A stretch of DNA of 26,731 bases from contig JALCCG010000185.1 in NCBI GenBank assembly GCA_023212695.1, positions 1 to 26,731 on the forward strand, written 5' to 3'. Positions within the stretch are counted from its first letter, which is position 1; the number at the start of each line of letters is the position of its first letter. The notes beneath the pieces are model-generated. The model worked only from the letters and a program-made list of their open reading frames with translations, made no database searches and was not told the origin of the DNA. The stretch is from Sporisorium sorghi (taxonomy: Eukaryota; Basidiomycota; Ustilaginomycetes; Ustilaginales; Ustilaginaceae). Made by a program: the position numbers and the translations under genes. Positions 1-8,417 of the stretch are shown in pieces.

Positions 1-27
1 AAAAAAAAAACAAAAAAAAAAAAAACA

Positions 28-90
<63 letters not shown>
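1..90. repeat. Poly-A tract, 90 nt, three interrupting C
   Basis: The first 90 bases are A except for C at positions 11, 26 and 28, followed by a short AG repeat. It starts at the window edge, so its true length is unknown. In a GC-rich genome this is unusual. It could be the T-rich element of a promoter read on the minus strand, the tail of a retroposed transcript, or a sequencing or assembly effect. I see no flanking target-site duplication. Confidence 0.95.
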
Positions 91-94
<4 letters not shown>

Positions 95-464
95 AGAGCG
101 TGTCAACTCGGCCGGCTTGTTCTAAGGCTGTGGTCTGAGCGCTTAATTTTTTGTGGCTGAGTTGACGCAGTGTGTGCGTGACAGGCTGTAGCTGTGCAGC
201 AGGACCCTGAATTGCCATATCAAGGGCCTGACCTTACCTCGTCCTCCTCTTGATTCCCTTACCTTCGCTTCCATCCCATTACAAGATCCCAAACAGCGAG
301 ACAGAACCCATACTAGTGGCCTCGAATCAGTAGTCAAGATCGCGGCACTTTGTCGACCGAAAGCATCGATTGTGGTCGTCGCTACTATCTCCCTATCAGC
401 ACCTCTTCAATCGCAGCATCGTATCACTAGCTCGCACCAGCCATCCTTCCGGCCACTGTTCAAC
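91..464 (+). promoter_or_regulatory. Upstream region and leader of the Yippee-like gene
   Basis: About 370 bases without a supported gene. The last part is rich in C and T and reads as a transcribed leader into the ATG at 465. The frame is open back to a GTG at 372, but no ATG lies in that extension, so I treat it as untranslated. No TATA box or named factor site is evident. Confidence 0.4.
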
Positions 465-797
465 ATGGGCATGACACACAAGCAGTATCTCTCCGGCCAG
501 CGCGTGTTCGGCTGCAAACAGTGCAAGACGCACCTCACCACGATCGAGAATCTCGTCAGCCGGGCCTTCAACGGTCAGCACGGTCGGGCGTACCTGTTCG
601 ACTCGGTTACCAACATTGGTCTGGGTGAACCTGAGGACCGTCACATGACTACGGGCCTGCATACGGTGCGTGATATCAGCTGCGTCAAGTGCAAGACCAC
701 GATCGGATGGAAGTACGACCGAGCGTACGTGGCGGCGGAGAAGTACAAGGAGGGCAAGTTTATTCTGGAGAAGGAGCTTACGGTAGATGTGCACTAG
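465..797 (+). CDS. Yippee-like zinc-binding protein (MOH1/YPEL family)
   Basis: A complete intronless 110-residue protein. The Yippee fold is a single zinc-binding domain held by two CxxC pairs. Here these are C17-x2-C20 and C73-x2-C76, a spacing of exactly 52 residues, the family signature. Other typical features are FGCKQCKTHL near the start, AYLF at 42-45, and CVKCKTTIGWKYD near residue 80. Length matches the family (about 110-120 residues). The ATG at 465 is chosen because the domain begins right after it and the longer frame has no upstream ATG. Family members include yeast Moh1, animal YPEL proteins and, as a related fold, cereblon's substrate domain. Fungal Yippee proteins have been linked to the GID ubiquitin ligase and to stress survival, but the biochemical role here is not shown by the sequence. 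It stands alone, with no operon-like context. Confidence 0.93.
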   Translation: MGMTHKQYLSGQRVFGCKQCKTHLTTIENLVSRAFNGQHGRAYLFDSVTNIGLGEPEDRHMTTGLHTVRDISCVKCKTTIGWKYDRAYVAAEKYKEGKFILEKELTVDVH

Positions 798-1007
798 TTC
801 GCTTTCTAGGGAGAGCGATGACAACTGCGATGAACGACGTCGCAGCTTCTCCACGAATGGTTGCATGCAAGTAAAAGGTGCATGACGCGAAGGCCAGCCT
901 TGATCGAATCCGTTGCAAAGCCCGTTCTCCGCACCAAGCAACCATGCCGCTGAGGTGCATGCACCAGAGCAACATCGCTCATACCACTCGAAGGCTCGAA
1001 TGGAGCT

Positions 1008-1473
1008 TCAAGCAACCCACATCTTTCTTATCGGGCCGCGCTGTCTCTCGATACAGCGCCAATTCACACGTGCAACGACGCGACAGGCATCGACGTAGCC
1101 TCGAAGAGCTTCGCACTCTACTTTGTCTTCGCTCACCGACCTTTTCCTTCGCCCAACTCGAGGTGGGTCCGCGGTCTGTCGGGTCAAGCTTGCATGCACT
1201 CGTACGTTCAAGAAGGGACATCGAGGTGTCAGCGTACGGTGCTGAACGCTACGGACAGTCACTGGTTCTACTCACACGATCCAACGGCGAACCGATGAAG
1301 CTTGAAGTCGATCCATAATCACTGATTGCTTCGGTAACGGCCGATGTCGAGACTCCTTCCCCCGACGCAGCAGCCAGGACTTCAATATCTAAGCCCCTCC
1401 CCACATCCACGCCTGCAAATTGATACACCGACTCGATCCGTTTGTTCTTCACCCTGACACATACCAGCTTCAT
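1008..1473 (-). CDS. Candidate small two-exon gene, unknown product
   Basis: Not a recognised family. On the minus strand an ATG at 1473 opens a 66-codon exon (1473-1276) ending at a good donor, GTGAGT. A 100-nt intron (1275-1176) with a CTGAC branch-like site ends in CAG. The reading frame then stays open for 55 more codons (1175-1008) to a TGA. The spliced product would be 121 residues. Its second exon has three cysteines each separated by nine residues, which loosely recalls CX9C proteins but does not fit the usual paired arrangement. Third-position GC is only moderate, unlike the clear genes. It sits between the Yippee-like gene (convergent) and the GPI-protein gene (divergent), with room for its own promoter. 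It may be a chance assembly of open frames. Confidence 0.25.
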
Positions 1474-2344
1474 CTTGTCGTAGCCAGCGCAATCGAGTTC
1501 ATATCAGAATGCAGAATAGTCGCAAAGAGTCTGAAAAAGCGCTTTGCAAGCGCAGAATGTGGTCAAGGTGAGTGTAACGGCCGAGACTGCCGAACCTGCA
1601 GTGGCGGCGTGGCATACGAGGATCAAGTCTGCGGGGTTGAGTGTCGCTTTGTGCATCACCGAATATTCGTCAGCGACTCTTGAAAACTGCAGAATGCAGC
1701 AAGCAAGTCTCGAGCTGCAGCCAACATTGGAAAAAAAGGGGCAGCAGCGAGGAGAAAGGAACGGAGAGAGAGAGAGAGGATCGACAACGGGCATGCACCA
1801 AGCAAAAGAATTCGAAAATTTGTATTTGGATCTGCACGCGTTTTGTATTCGCAAGGATCGACACTCGGCAGACGTTTCGAAACAGTCTGTGAAATTGCGA
1901 GAGAAGAAAGTGTGGTCAAGTGCCTGCCTGCCTGCCTGCCTGCCTGCTCCGCGTCGCGAGAGAGAAACACAAGACAGAAAAAAGGGGGGAAATCAACACA
2001 GAGACACAGCGAAACGGGAGAGTGTTCCTGACAGAGAAGCTGGACTCTGGCAGTGTGCCTTGCGAGACTTGGATTGGCATTCCGCAGTTGAATCTTTTTC
2101 GAGCTTTGTTCTGTTCTGCACTTTGCCTCGACACCACCATCTTTGCTCTCCAACTCCATCTCCTTGTCCCCTCCTCGCGATCCGTGTTCGACAACTCATT
2201 TCCCCACCAACCCACTCTCTTTTCTACCCACCTTCCTTTTGCTCGTCAGCACTCCACCAACACCTCTTTGGACGTCTCTCTTGTCGATCCTTTGTTCCCC
2301 TGCTTTCCGCGTTCCTTCTCTCCACCACACTGCACACACACACA
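1474..2344 (+). promoter_or_regulatory. Upstream region and leader of the GPI-protein gene
   Basis: About 870 bases. It holds an AG-rich stretch near 1740-1785, a TGCC tetranucleotide repeat at 1921-1946, and a long CT-rich run from about 2110 to 2340 ending in a CA repeat at the ATG. The CT-rich block just before the start is typical of fungal transcription start regions. The frame of the downstream gene is open through most of it, which I regard as accidental. Confidence 0.45.
1921..1946. repeat. (TGCC)n microsatellite
   Basis: Six and a half perfect units of TGCC in the upstream region of the GPI-protein gene. Related CAGC/GCAG runs occur near 8310, 17167 and 23317. Confidence 0.95.
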
Positions 2345-3349
2345 ATGAAGTCGTTCAGCCTTTCCACTGCCGCTGGCTCGCTGGCCGCCGCTGTCCTTTT
2401 CGCCGGTTCCTCGGTAGCACCGGTTGCTGCCCAGACCACCGCCGCAGCCAACGTCTCGTCCGCCATCCCTTCCAACGTCTCGGCCACCTGCCAGACGTTC
2501 CTCTCCACGCTCAACTCGGACACCCAGCTCGACGCGTGCACAAAACCTTTGCTCGCAGCTACAAAGTACTACGCCTCCAACTCCACCGACTCGACGGCGC
2601 AGCTCGACTCGACGCTCGCCGATCTGTGCTCTACCAACACGGGCTGTGATGCCAACATCATCCGCCAGCGTCTCGACCAGTTCTGGCAGAACTGCCATAC
2701 GGACTTGCAGAGCAACAATGCCGCCGTGCAGGCCATGTATGACAACTTGTACATGATCACGCCGCTTGTCAACTCGATTTGCAGCAAGGACACGAACAAC
2801 GATTACTGCCTCAAGACGATCGCCAAGGCGGCGGCCAACTCGTCGCGCGTGCCGGCGTCGAACAAGTCGCGTCGGGACGTTGATGAGGAGGACGAGGATG
2901 AGGAAGACGAGCCTGCCGAGACGGTCGCAGAGCTCGCGCGAAGGCAGTCGACCACGTCGGAAAACCTCGGCGGCCTGTACAACGAGACCGAAACCACGGG
3001 CACCGCCAACACCAACGCCGCCTTCCTCTTCATCTCGTCATCCAGCCCCAAGTCGATCCTCTGCTCGCGCTGCACACAGCTCATCCTCGCCTCGTACATC
3101 AAATTCGAAACGTCCATTCCGTACGCCATCGGTCTCAGGACTTCCGAGATCCTCGCTCCGCAGAGCGACATCTACAAGGCGGCCAAGACGGACTGTGGGT
3201 TGGACTTTGTCGGTCAGGTCAACAAGATTGCCAACACGACGCAGTTCGCTGCCGTGGTGAATGGCGCTTCGTTCGGCGGGGCGAGGGGTGGTGTGACTGC
3301 GCTGGCGACGCTGGCCGCGACGGCTGTGGTGGCGTTGGTCGTTGTGTAA
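2345..3349 (+). CDS. Secreted GPI-anchored cysteine-rich protein
   Basis: Complete intronless 334-residue protein. A signal peptide spans residues 1-29, with cleavage likely at VAA/QTT. The C-terminus is a small-residue region (about 305-316) followed by an uninterrupted hydrophobic tail to the last residue, as expected for GPI addition. There are ten cysteines and several N-glycosylation sequons. A charged linker at 173-200 separates two cysteine-containing halves. It is very acidic (residues 180-192) and flanked by two dibasic sites, R176-R177 and R199-R200, which could be cut by the Golgi protease Kex2. The second half contains SILCSRCTQLILASYIKFE, which resembles the conserved core of uncharacterised fungal GPI proteins of the DUF7729 type; that is a recollection, not a search. 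Expected location is the plasma membrane or cell wall. No catalytic motif is seen. The start is the first ATG after the CT-rich leader and directly precedes the signal peptide. Confidence 0.85.
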   Translation: MKSFSLSTAAGSLAAAVLFAGSSVAPVAAQTTAAANVSSAIPSNVSATCQTFLSTLNSDTQLDACTKPLLAATKYYASNSTDSTAQLDSTLADLCSTNTGCDANIIRQRLDQFWQNCHTDLQSNNAAVQAMYDNLYMITPLVNSICSKDTNNDYCLKTIAKAAANSSRVPASNKSRRDVDEEDEDEEDEPAETVAELARRQSTTSENLGGLYNETETTGTANTNAAFLFISSSSPKSILCSRCTQLILASYIKFETSIPYAIGLRTSEILAPQSDIYKAAKTDCGLDFVGQVNKIANTTQFAAVVNGASFGGARGGVTALATLAATAVVALVVV

Positions 3350-3695
3350 ACGAGGAGGAAGTGGAAATGGGAGGAGGGTTGACTCGCGTCGAGGGATGCT
3401 CGCTGCTGGCACGCTTGTTCATCCCCACGCGGAGTCTGCCCCTTCTGTCGACCTTTCGCACACGCTCTGTTTTCTCGTATATCTGTTCGTCTGTCTCTTC
3501 GATTCTCGATTTGCTCTTCTTCTGCACTCGTCGCGACGGATCCTTCTCTCGCCCGCAGCTCGATGCGTTGCTGTTTCTCATGTTTCGCGTCCCCCCTTCT
3601 TTCGCTTCCGTCCTTGTTGTCTTTTCACATCTCAATTGTAGTAATGGTCCCGGACCCCTCTCTTCGAGCATGCGTGATCCCGTTTCGATTGCCCC
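3350..3695. other. Convergent 3' ends of the GPI-protein and paraoxonase-like genes
   Basis: About 346 bases between two stop codons facing each other. It is T- and C-rich on the plus strand. No conserved ORF, RNA gene or clear poly-A signal was recognised. Confidence 0.5.
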
Positions 3696-5243
3696 TCAAC
3701 TGCCCACCCCCATACACGCGAGCACACCGCCATACAGACCCGAGACGAGCAGCGTCCCTCCTTCACTGGGGTCATAGAACGCACTCGCGCTACTTGCGAT
3801 CCGCACCTTGTCCCCTTTGGCCGCACTCACCTCCTCGCCCGTGCTCTGGAGCAGGGTGCGCACGTTCCACTCGGCGCTATGCGAGAGCGTGAAGTGGTGT
3901 GCGGGTAAGGGGGCCTCGGTGTCCTCCCACGCCTGCGCCACTTTGCTCGTTTGGTGCGGGGTGACGCCGACGGTCCAGCTGGGGCTCGTGTGCGCCAGTG
4001 GGTTGCGCGACATCGATATGAGCTGGAATGGGCTTGGGTGGCCCGTGGCGAGCAGGGTGCGGTTGTTGAACTTTCCCCCTGTCGTTTCAGGGTGGTGGGA
4101 CCAGGCGATGTTGTCGACGCGCATGGGGAGGTGCAGCTTCGTCGATGGGCGCAACGTCGGCCAGTGGAGTGGGGAGGTGCGAGGGAGGTCGTACATCCAT
4201 ACGCCTGGGTAGGTGGTTGCCGCGACGACCATTGTGCGCGCGTCTGGCGTGAGCGCGATGCCGTTGGCGAACGGAACGCCTGTTGCGATCCGGCGCACTG
4301 CCACGCCTTCCTCCTCCGCGGCTGCAGGGTCGAAGTGGACGTAGCTCACCCAGCCGAGCGAGAGACCGAGCAGCGTCTCGAGCTGCGCCAACCGCGCGGC
4401 CAGCCCTGGCCTGCTCAGCAGTGTCGCTGCGTGCGTAACCAGCCACCGCCGCCACCCGCTCCCTGCGGTATCGCCGAAGAGCAGGTGCTGGAGGAGCGGC
4501 ACGAGGTGCGACTGCACCGGTCCCGGCCGACGCGCGAATAGGTGGTCGTTGCTCACCACGAACGCAGTGTCGCTCAGAGCGTGGATCGAGTTGGGCGTGT
4601 GCGTCGCCAGCGCGTGCACTATGCTTCGCTGCCAGCTCGCCTGCCATCCACCGTCCTCCGCCCGTAACAGGCGGAACAGCTCGATGCTCGACCGCTCCCG
4701 GCGGTGGTTCACTACGAACAGCAGCCCGCCTTCTCCTTGTCCATCGGGTAAGATAGACGTGCCGAGCGGGTGGAACGTGCTGTCCTCCGGAAACCCGCGC
4801 AGCGTCACCTCCTTCGCCACCCCCTTCTCGGAGCGCGAGGAGTAGTCGTACGTGAACAGCCCCCCGCGCGGCCCCGCGTCCCGGAGCGGACCCATGACCG
4901 TGTTCCACCCCGCGCGGGACGCATCGCAGCTCACCAGCACCGTTTTCGAAGCCGTACCCGGAATCGCCTCGATGTCCTCGCAGAACCGAAACCGCGCCCC
5001 GCCCGCAACGTTCCAGCACTCCACCCCCTCACTAGAAGGGTCAGGTCGCACCCACAGCGCAGGCATACGCGTGCCCGGCCCAAACGCACTGTGCACCCAC
5101 GGAAGCTGCATCAGCACCGGCACCACCAGCATCGCGAGAAGGCCGATCTTGAGCGCTCGCCCAGAAGGGTCGTAGGGAGGTGGGGCGCGGTGAGGGCCTT
5201 GGCGCTCGCGCGCGCGCTGCTTGCGCAGGTAGGCGAATGGCAT
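3696..5243 (-). CDS. Membrane-anchored paraoxonase/arylesterase-like beta-propeller
   Basis: Complete 515-residue protein, no intron seen. A basic N-terminus is followed by one membrane segment (about 31-47), predicting a type II anchor with the enzyme in the lumen or outside. The rest reads as the six-bladed propeller of the serum paraoxonase (PON) family of calcium-dependent lactonases. Matches to PON1: E89-D90 (E53-D54), H180 in LLFVVNH (H134), N218 (N168), D233-H234 in SNDHLF (D183-H184), N327 in FANGI (N224), D377-N378 in VDNI (D269-N270), and H402 (H285). Two deviations stand out: the PON1 H115 position is L160 and the D169 position is S219. A 55-60 residue insertion lies between about 240 and 297. 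Calcium binding is therefore likely, but standard lactonase chemistry is uncertain. The ATG at 5243 is used because the longer frame begins only at a GTG. The substrate is unknown. Confidence 0.82.
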   Translation of the reverse strand: MPFAYLRKQRARERQGPHRAPPPYDPSGRALKIGLLAMLVVPVLMQLPWVHSAFGPGTRMPALWVRPDPSSEGVECWNVAGGARFRFCEDIEAIPGTASKTVLVSCDASRAGWNTVMGPLRDAGPRGGLFTYDYSSRSEKGVAKEVTLRGFPEDSTFHPLGTSILPDGQGEGGLLFVVNHRRERSSIELFRLLRAEDGGWQASWQRSIVHALATHTPNSIHALSDTAFVVSNDHLFARRPGPVQSHLVPLLQHLLFGDTAGSGWRRWLVTHAATLLSRPGLAARLAQLETLLGLSLGWVSYVHFDPAAAEEEGVAVRRIATGVPFANGIALTPDARTMVVAATTYPGVWMYDLPRTSPLHWPTLRPSTKLHLPMRVDNIAWSHHPETTGGKFNNRTLLATGHPSPFQLISMSRNPLAHTSPSWTVGVTPHQTSKVAQAWEDTEAPLPAHHFTLSHSAEWNVRTLLQSTGEEVSAAKGDKVRIASSASAFYDPSEGGTLLVSGLYGGVLACMGVGS

Positions 5244-5937
5244 GGCCGCAGAGATGGGTGGTTGATGGTGGTGGAGGAGAGGTCGATGGCTCGCGCTCGA
5301 GTTGGCTCGAGGCGTCACGCGTGCCCGACGCACAGATCATCGGCTCCTACTCGTATTCGTCTCATGACCATGTCTTGCTTGACCAACATACAATCACCAG
5401 CAGCTACCGCTCCTTCACTCACTCACGTACCACCCTTCTCTACGCCCATCTGCTCAGTAGCGCCACTGCGCCTTCTCACTTCACGCCAACCGCCCTCACC
5501 CTCCTCACCCCACACAACTCAATATCCGCGCTCTCAACCACGCTCCCACGCTTTGCTCGCGACTGGGTCTGGGTCAATGTGCAGATTGATTGCTTTTTGG
5601 GAACGACAACCCCAAGCCGATATGTGTAGGTGCGAAAAGGGTTAGTATCGTACATGCAAGGGGAAAGCCGTAAGAGAGCCGTCGGTGGGAATCAACCACC
5701 TCGGGCAAGGAGGAAAGAGGATGCGTCAAGGAGATGCAACACACCGCGGTGGCGGGTGAGCAAATGCGAGAGTGTGTGTGAATGTAGAGGTCGACACGGA
5801 GCTGATTGGTCGCAGCGTCGAGATGATGTGTAATGGTGGCAAGAGATGCGTGTGCAGGGACAGCCGGAAAACAAAAGAGAGAAGAACAAGAGAGCAAAAC
5901 ATCGGAACAACAACAACGAAATGCTGATGAACCAGTT
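5244..5937 (-). promoter_or_regulatory. Paraoxonase-like gene promoter and RPL19 3' region
   Basis: About 694 bases between two minus-strand genes. The part nearest 5243 reads on the minus strand as a CT- and CCA-rich leader. The part nearest 5937 would be RPL19 3' untranslated sequence. No coding region or structured RNA was recognised. Confidence 0.4.
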
Positions 5938-6525
5938 TTACTTCTTCTCCTCGGCCTCGTTCTCGACGGCAATGATGGCAGCACGCTTCTCGAGCACACG
6001 CTGGGCACGGCGCTCGCGCATGGCCTTGTTGCGCATACGGCGGGCCTCCATCTGGTCGGCAAGGTGCTTGGAACGCGCAGCCTCGGCCTTGGCCTTGTGG
6101 ATGTGCTCCATGAGCACACGCTTGTTCTTGAAAACGTTACCCTTGGACTTGAGGTAGAGCTCGTGGTAGAGGTGCTTGTCGATCTTGCCCGACTCGCGGT
6201 ACTTGCGCAAGAGGCGGCGGAGTACACGCTGGCGGCGCATCCACATGACCTTGGTGGGCATGCGGGCCTCCGAGGAACCCTTGCGGTGACCCTGGCCAGT
6301 ACCACGGCCGGCACGCTTGGCGGCGGCGGTGGCACGGGCGCGCGATCGCGAGCCGCCAACGACGGGCTTGCGGATGATCTGGCCGTCACGGATGAGCTTG
6401 CGGATGTTGGCGCGCGAGTTGGCGTTGCCAATGTCGTTCTGCTCGGCGGGGTCGAGCCAGACCTTGCGCTTACCGCATCCGAGGACCGAGGCCGCGAGGC
6501 GCTTCTGTGTTCTGAGGTTGACCAT
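5938..6525 (-). CDS. 60S ribosomal protein L19 (eL19)
   Basis: Complete 195-residue coding exon. The product begins [20 protein letters not shown], the near-invariant eL19 start, continues with [18 protein letters not shown], and carries the basic central block with the [11 protein letters not shown] and [18 protein letters not shown] segments. It ends in a long charged helix with an EAEEKK tail, which in the ribosome extends out from the large subunit. Length agrees with yeast (189) and human (196) eL19. The ATG at 6525 fits the conserved N-terminus; the in-frame extension upstream has no homology and contains a probable splice acceptor. The coding exon has no intron, but a leader intron is likely (see next entry). 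The gene is head to head with RPS27, consistent with co-regulation. Confidence 0.97.
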   Translation of the reverse strand: MVNLRTQKRLAASVLGCGKRKVWLDPAEQNDIGNANSRANIRKLIRDGQIIRKPVVGGSRSRARATAAAKRAGRGTGQGHRKGSSEARMPTKVMWMRRQRVLRRLLRKYRESGKIDKHLYHELYLKSKGNVFKNKRVLMEHIHKAKAEAARSKHLADQMEARRMRNKAMRERRAQRVLEKRAAIIAVENEAEEKK

Positions 6526-6533
6526 CTTGAAGA

Positions 6534-7343
6534 CTGTTGGCTGGTTGGGAAGTGCAAGAGGAGGAAGTGAAAGATGGGTCAGATTATACGCTCGAGATGT
6601 GAAGTCCCAATTCAACGTCTGCAGCGAACACTCCTGCTATCGACGCAAGGTTGGCGGACACGGCAAAGACGAGCAGAGTGGCTGCTGAGGGTGATGCGGC
6701 AATGTCGGGTGCCTGGGAAGGGTTGGAACGAGGTGCAAGGTGTGCGGTCCTGCGCTGTTTGTCGGAGCGATGCACATGTCAAAGCACCGCGTGGGACAGC
6801 AGCAAATGACAGCTTCCAAGCTCGATACGAGACGCAAGCAATGTCGTGGTTGCCTTTTTCCAAAGCTGGCCCATCGCCTGTGCAATCCTCTCCATACTTG
6901 CGGTATCGCAGCTCTTGGCCTCGCCAGGATTCTGATAGCGATGGGAATGCCTATCCGTCTACAGCTTCGTTTGCGGTAATGGCCTTCCAGTGCTGGTTGA
7001 GGTTGCCCCAGTGACCGAGTTTGTGCAAGTGTCTGGACCGGCTGCTTTGCAATGCTGATGCCTCACAAACTGGAGTTGGTGGTTCGTGTATGTGGAAAGA
7101 TGGTTGTGGAAGTGACGCTGGATGCTGATACGAAGCTGCTGTTGGTGATGATATAGATCCTAATGCTGGCGGTGGTCGATGAAGGATGCAACTGCTGCGA
7201 ACTTGTCTGAATGCTGGTGGGAGTGTCTGCTTTGCGCTATGCTGCGAAGGCCTTTGTCGATGCCAATGTCGTACCTTTGTGTCTGGTGTGTCGATGATCG
7301 TAGCAGGAGTGTCGATATCAGACGATATGAAAAGACCACTTAC
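6534..7343 (-). other. Probable 5'-leader intron of RPL19 (810 nt)
   Basis: On the minus strand a near-ideal donor, GTAAGTGG, begins at 7343 after a leader rich in TCGTC and CTCTC. A matching acceptor, CCAACAG, ends at 6534, eight bases before the ATG. It is preceded by a CTGAC branch-like site and a pyrimidine tract. No conserved ORF lies inside. On the sense strand CAGCAT occurs five times between 7244 and 7052. No convincing C/D-box snoRNA was found on the sense strand. An alternative is a shorter leader starting inside this interval with no splicing. Confidence 0.5.
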
Positions 7344-7431
7344 GTTCTTAGGACTTGAGGGGGGGTCGGTGATGATGACGAGGAGAGGAAGAGAGACGAC
7401 GACGACCAAATCTCAAAGTCTGACTGACTGA

Positions 7432-8400
7432 CTTGGCAAGTCGCAATCTGGAGCGCAACTCAGCCACTGTGCCCATCTGCAGTTGCGATTGGTTCTCGTC
7501 AACATCCTCTGGCGCGCTGCTGCCTCAAAAAAAAAAAAAAAATCCTGCTCGCCTCTCTTTTTTTGGCGCGCGCGATGCCTTTGATGGGCGCTGGCTGAGC
7601 AAATTTACTCGTCTGCTGCCTCGCCTTCAGCCTCTCAGCTCCCAAAGCTCAACGTGCTCTCTCTCCCTCGTCGCGCTCTGCTGCCTGTCTCAGTCTCACA
7701 AAAGGCAGGATTGCGGCATCCAAGCCTAAAATTTCGCCTCTGCTGAACCCCCCAGTCAATTTCAGAAAAAAGTGTTGAAATTCCCAGCCGAGCGAATTCA
7801 AGTTGGGACTTCGGCCGAGGTCTGGATCACGTGTGGTGGTCTTTTCGTCCGGCTCATTTTCGCCATCTGCTGCCTGTGTTGCGCGCGGGCACTGCTCGCT
7901 TAGCCCAAATTCAAATGGGTTGAATTGCAGTTGGCCGGCTCGCGTCCCAGATACTGGCTCTGCTGCCTTGAACAAGTTCAGCGCTGCGAGAACCTGACTG
8001 AACACTGGCGTACTGCCCTCCCAAGCACGAATTCCAACTTGAACCGCGCTGCAGCCACTCTTTTTTGGGCTCATTCGATCCAGGCTCTGGCGCCAGTGTG
8101 TGCTGAGCTATCGAAGCTTGTGCCGCACCAGGGCTGGCAAATTCGAAACGACAAATTTTACTCAGCCTGCAGTGCCGATTGGCCTTGCGCGCGGCGAGTT
8201 TTGTTCAGAAATCAGGCAGCAGACGGCGATGTCGAGCTGAGCGAAAAGTGAGCCACGCCAGCCAGTAAGGTACTCGTCCAGACTCACAGTCAGTCGGTCT
8301 GTCATTGAGCCAGCCAGCCAGCCAGCCAGAGAACGCTGAGCAACATCGACAGCCGCCACTCGCCATCATCATCCTTCCCTTCTCCCCAGTAACACACTCA
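7432..8400. promoter_or_regulatory. Shared upstream region of divergent RPL19 and RPS27
   Basis: About 970 bases between the putative transcription starts of two ribosomal protein genes. The 9-mer CTGCTGCCT occurs on the plus strand at 7517, 7613, 7678, 7867 and 7961, and inverted at 8214-8222. Five of the six copies are preceded by T. TTCAAGTTGG at 7797-7806 recurs inverted at 8034-8043. There is a CACGTG core near 7829 and an A16 run near 7527. No protein-coding signal is convincing here. The dense repeated element suggests a factor-binding array that drives both genes, but no factor can be named from sequence. Confidence 0.6.
8309..8329. repeat. (CAGC)n microsatellite in the RPS27 leader region
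   Basis: Five tandem CAGC units about 90 bases before the RPS27 ATG, probably within or just upstream of the transcribed leader. Confidence 0.9.
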
Positions 8401-8417
8401 CACATTCATACATCAAG

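Noticed and set aside
396..941. 181-codon minus-strand frame opposite the Yippee-like gene
   Set aside because: Antisense shadow of a clear coding region with no domain of its own.
1544..2344. Long in-frame extension upstream of the GPI-protein ATG
   Set aside because: It starts at a non-ATG codon, is low in complexity, and would bury a clear signal peptide that begins at 2345.
5574..6557. 327-codon frame overlapping RPL19 on the same strand
   Set aside because: It is an out-of-frame shadow of the RPL19 exon, Ser/Arg/Pro-rich with no domain.
7146..7210. GTGATGA ... CTGA pair resembling a box C/D snoRNA
   Set aside because: It is on the strand opposite the RPL19 transcript, lacks a terminal stem, and occurs in a GATGCTG-rich stretch where such matches arise by chance.
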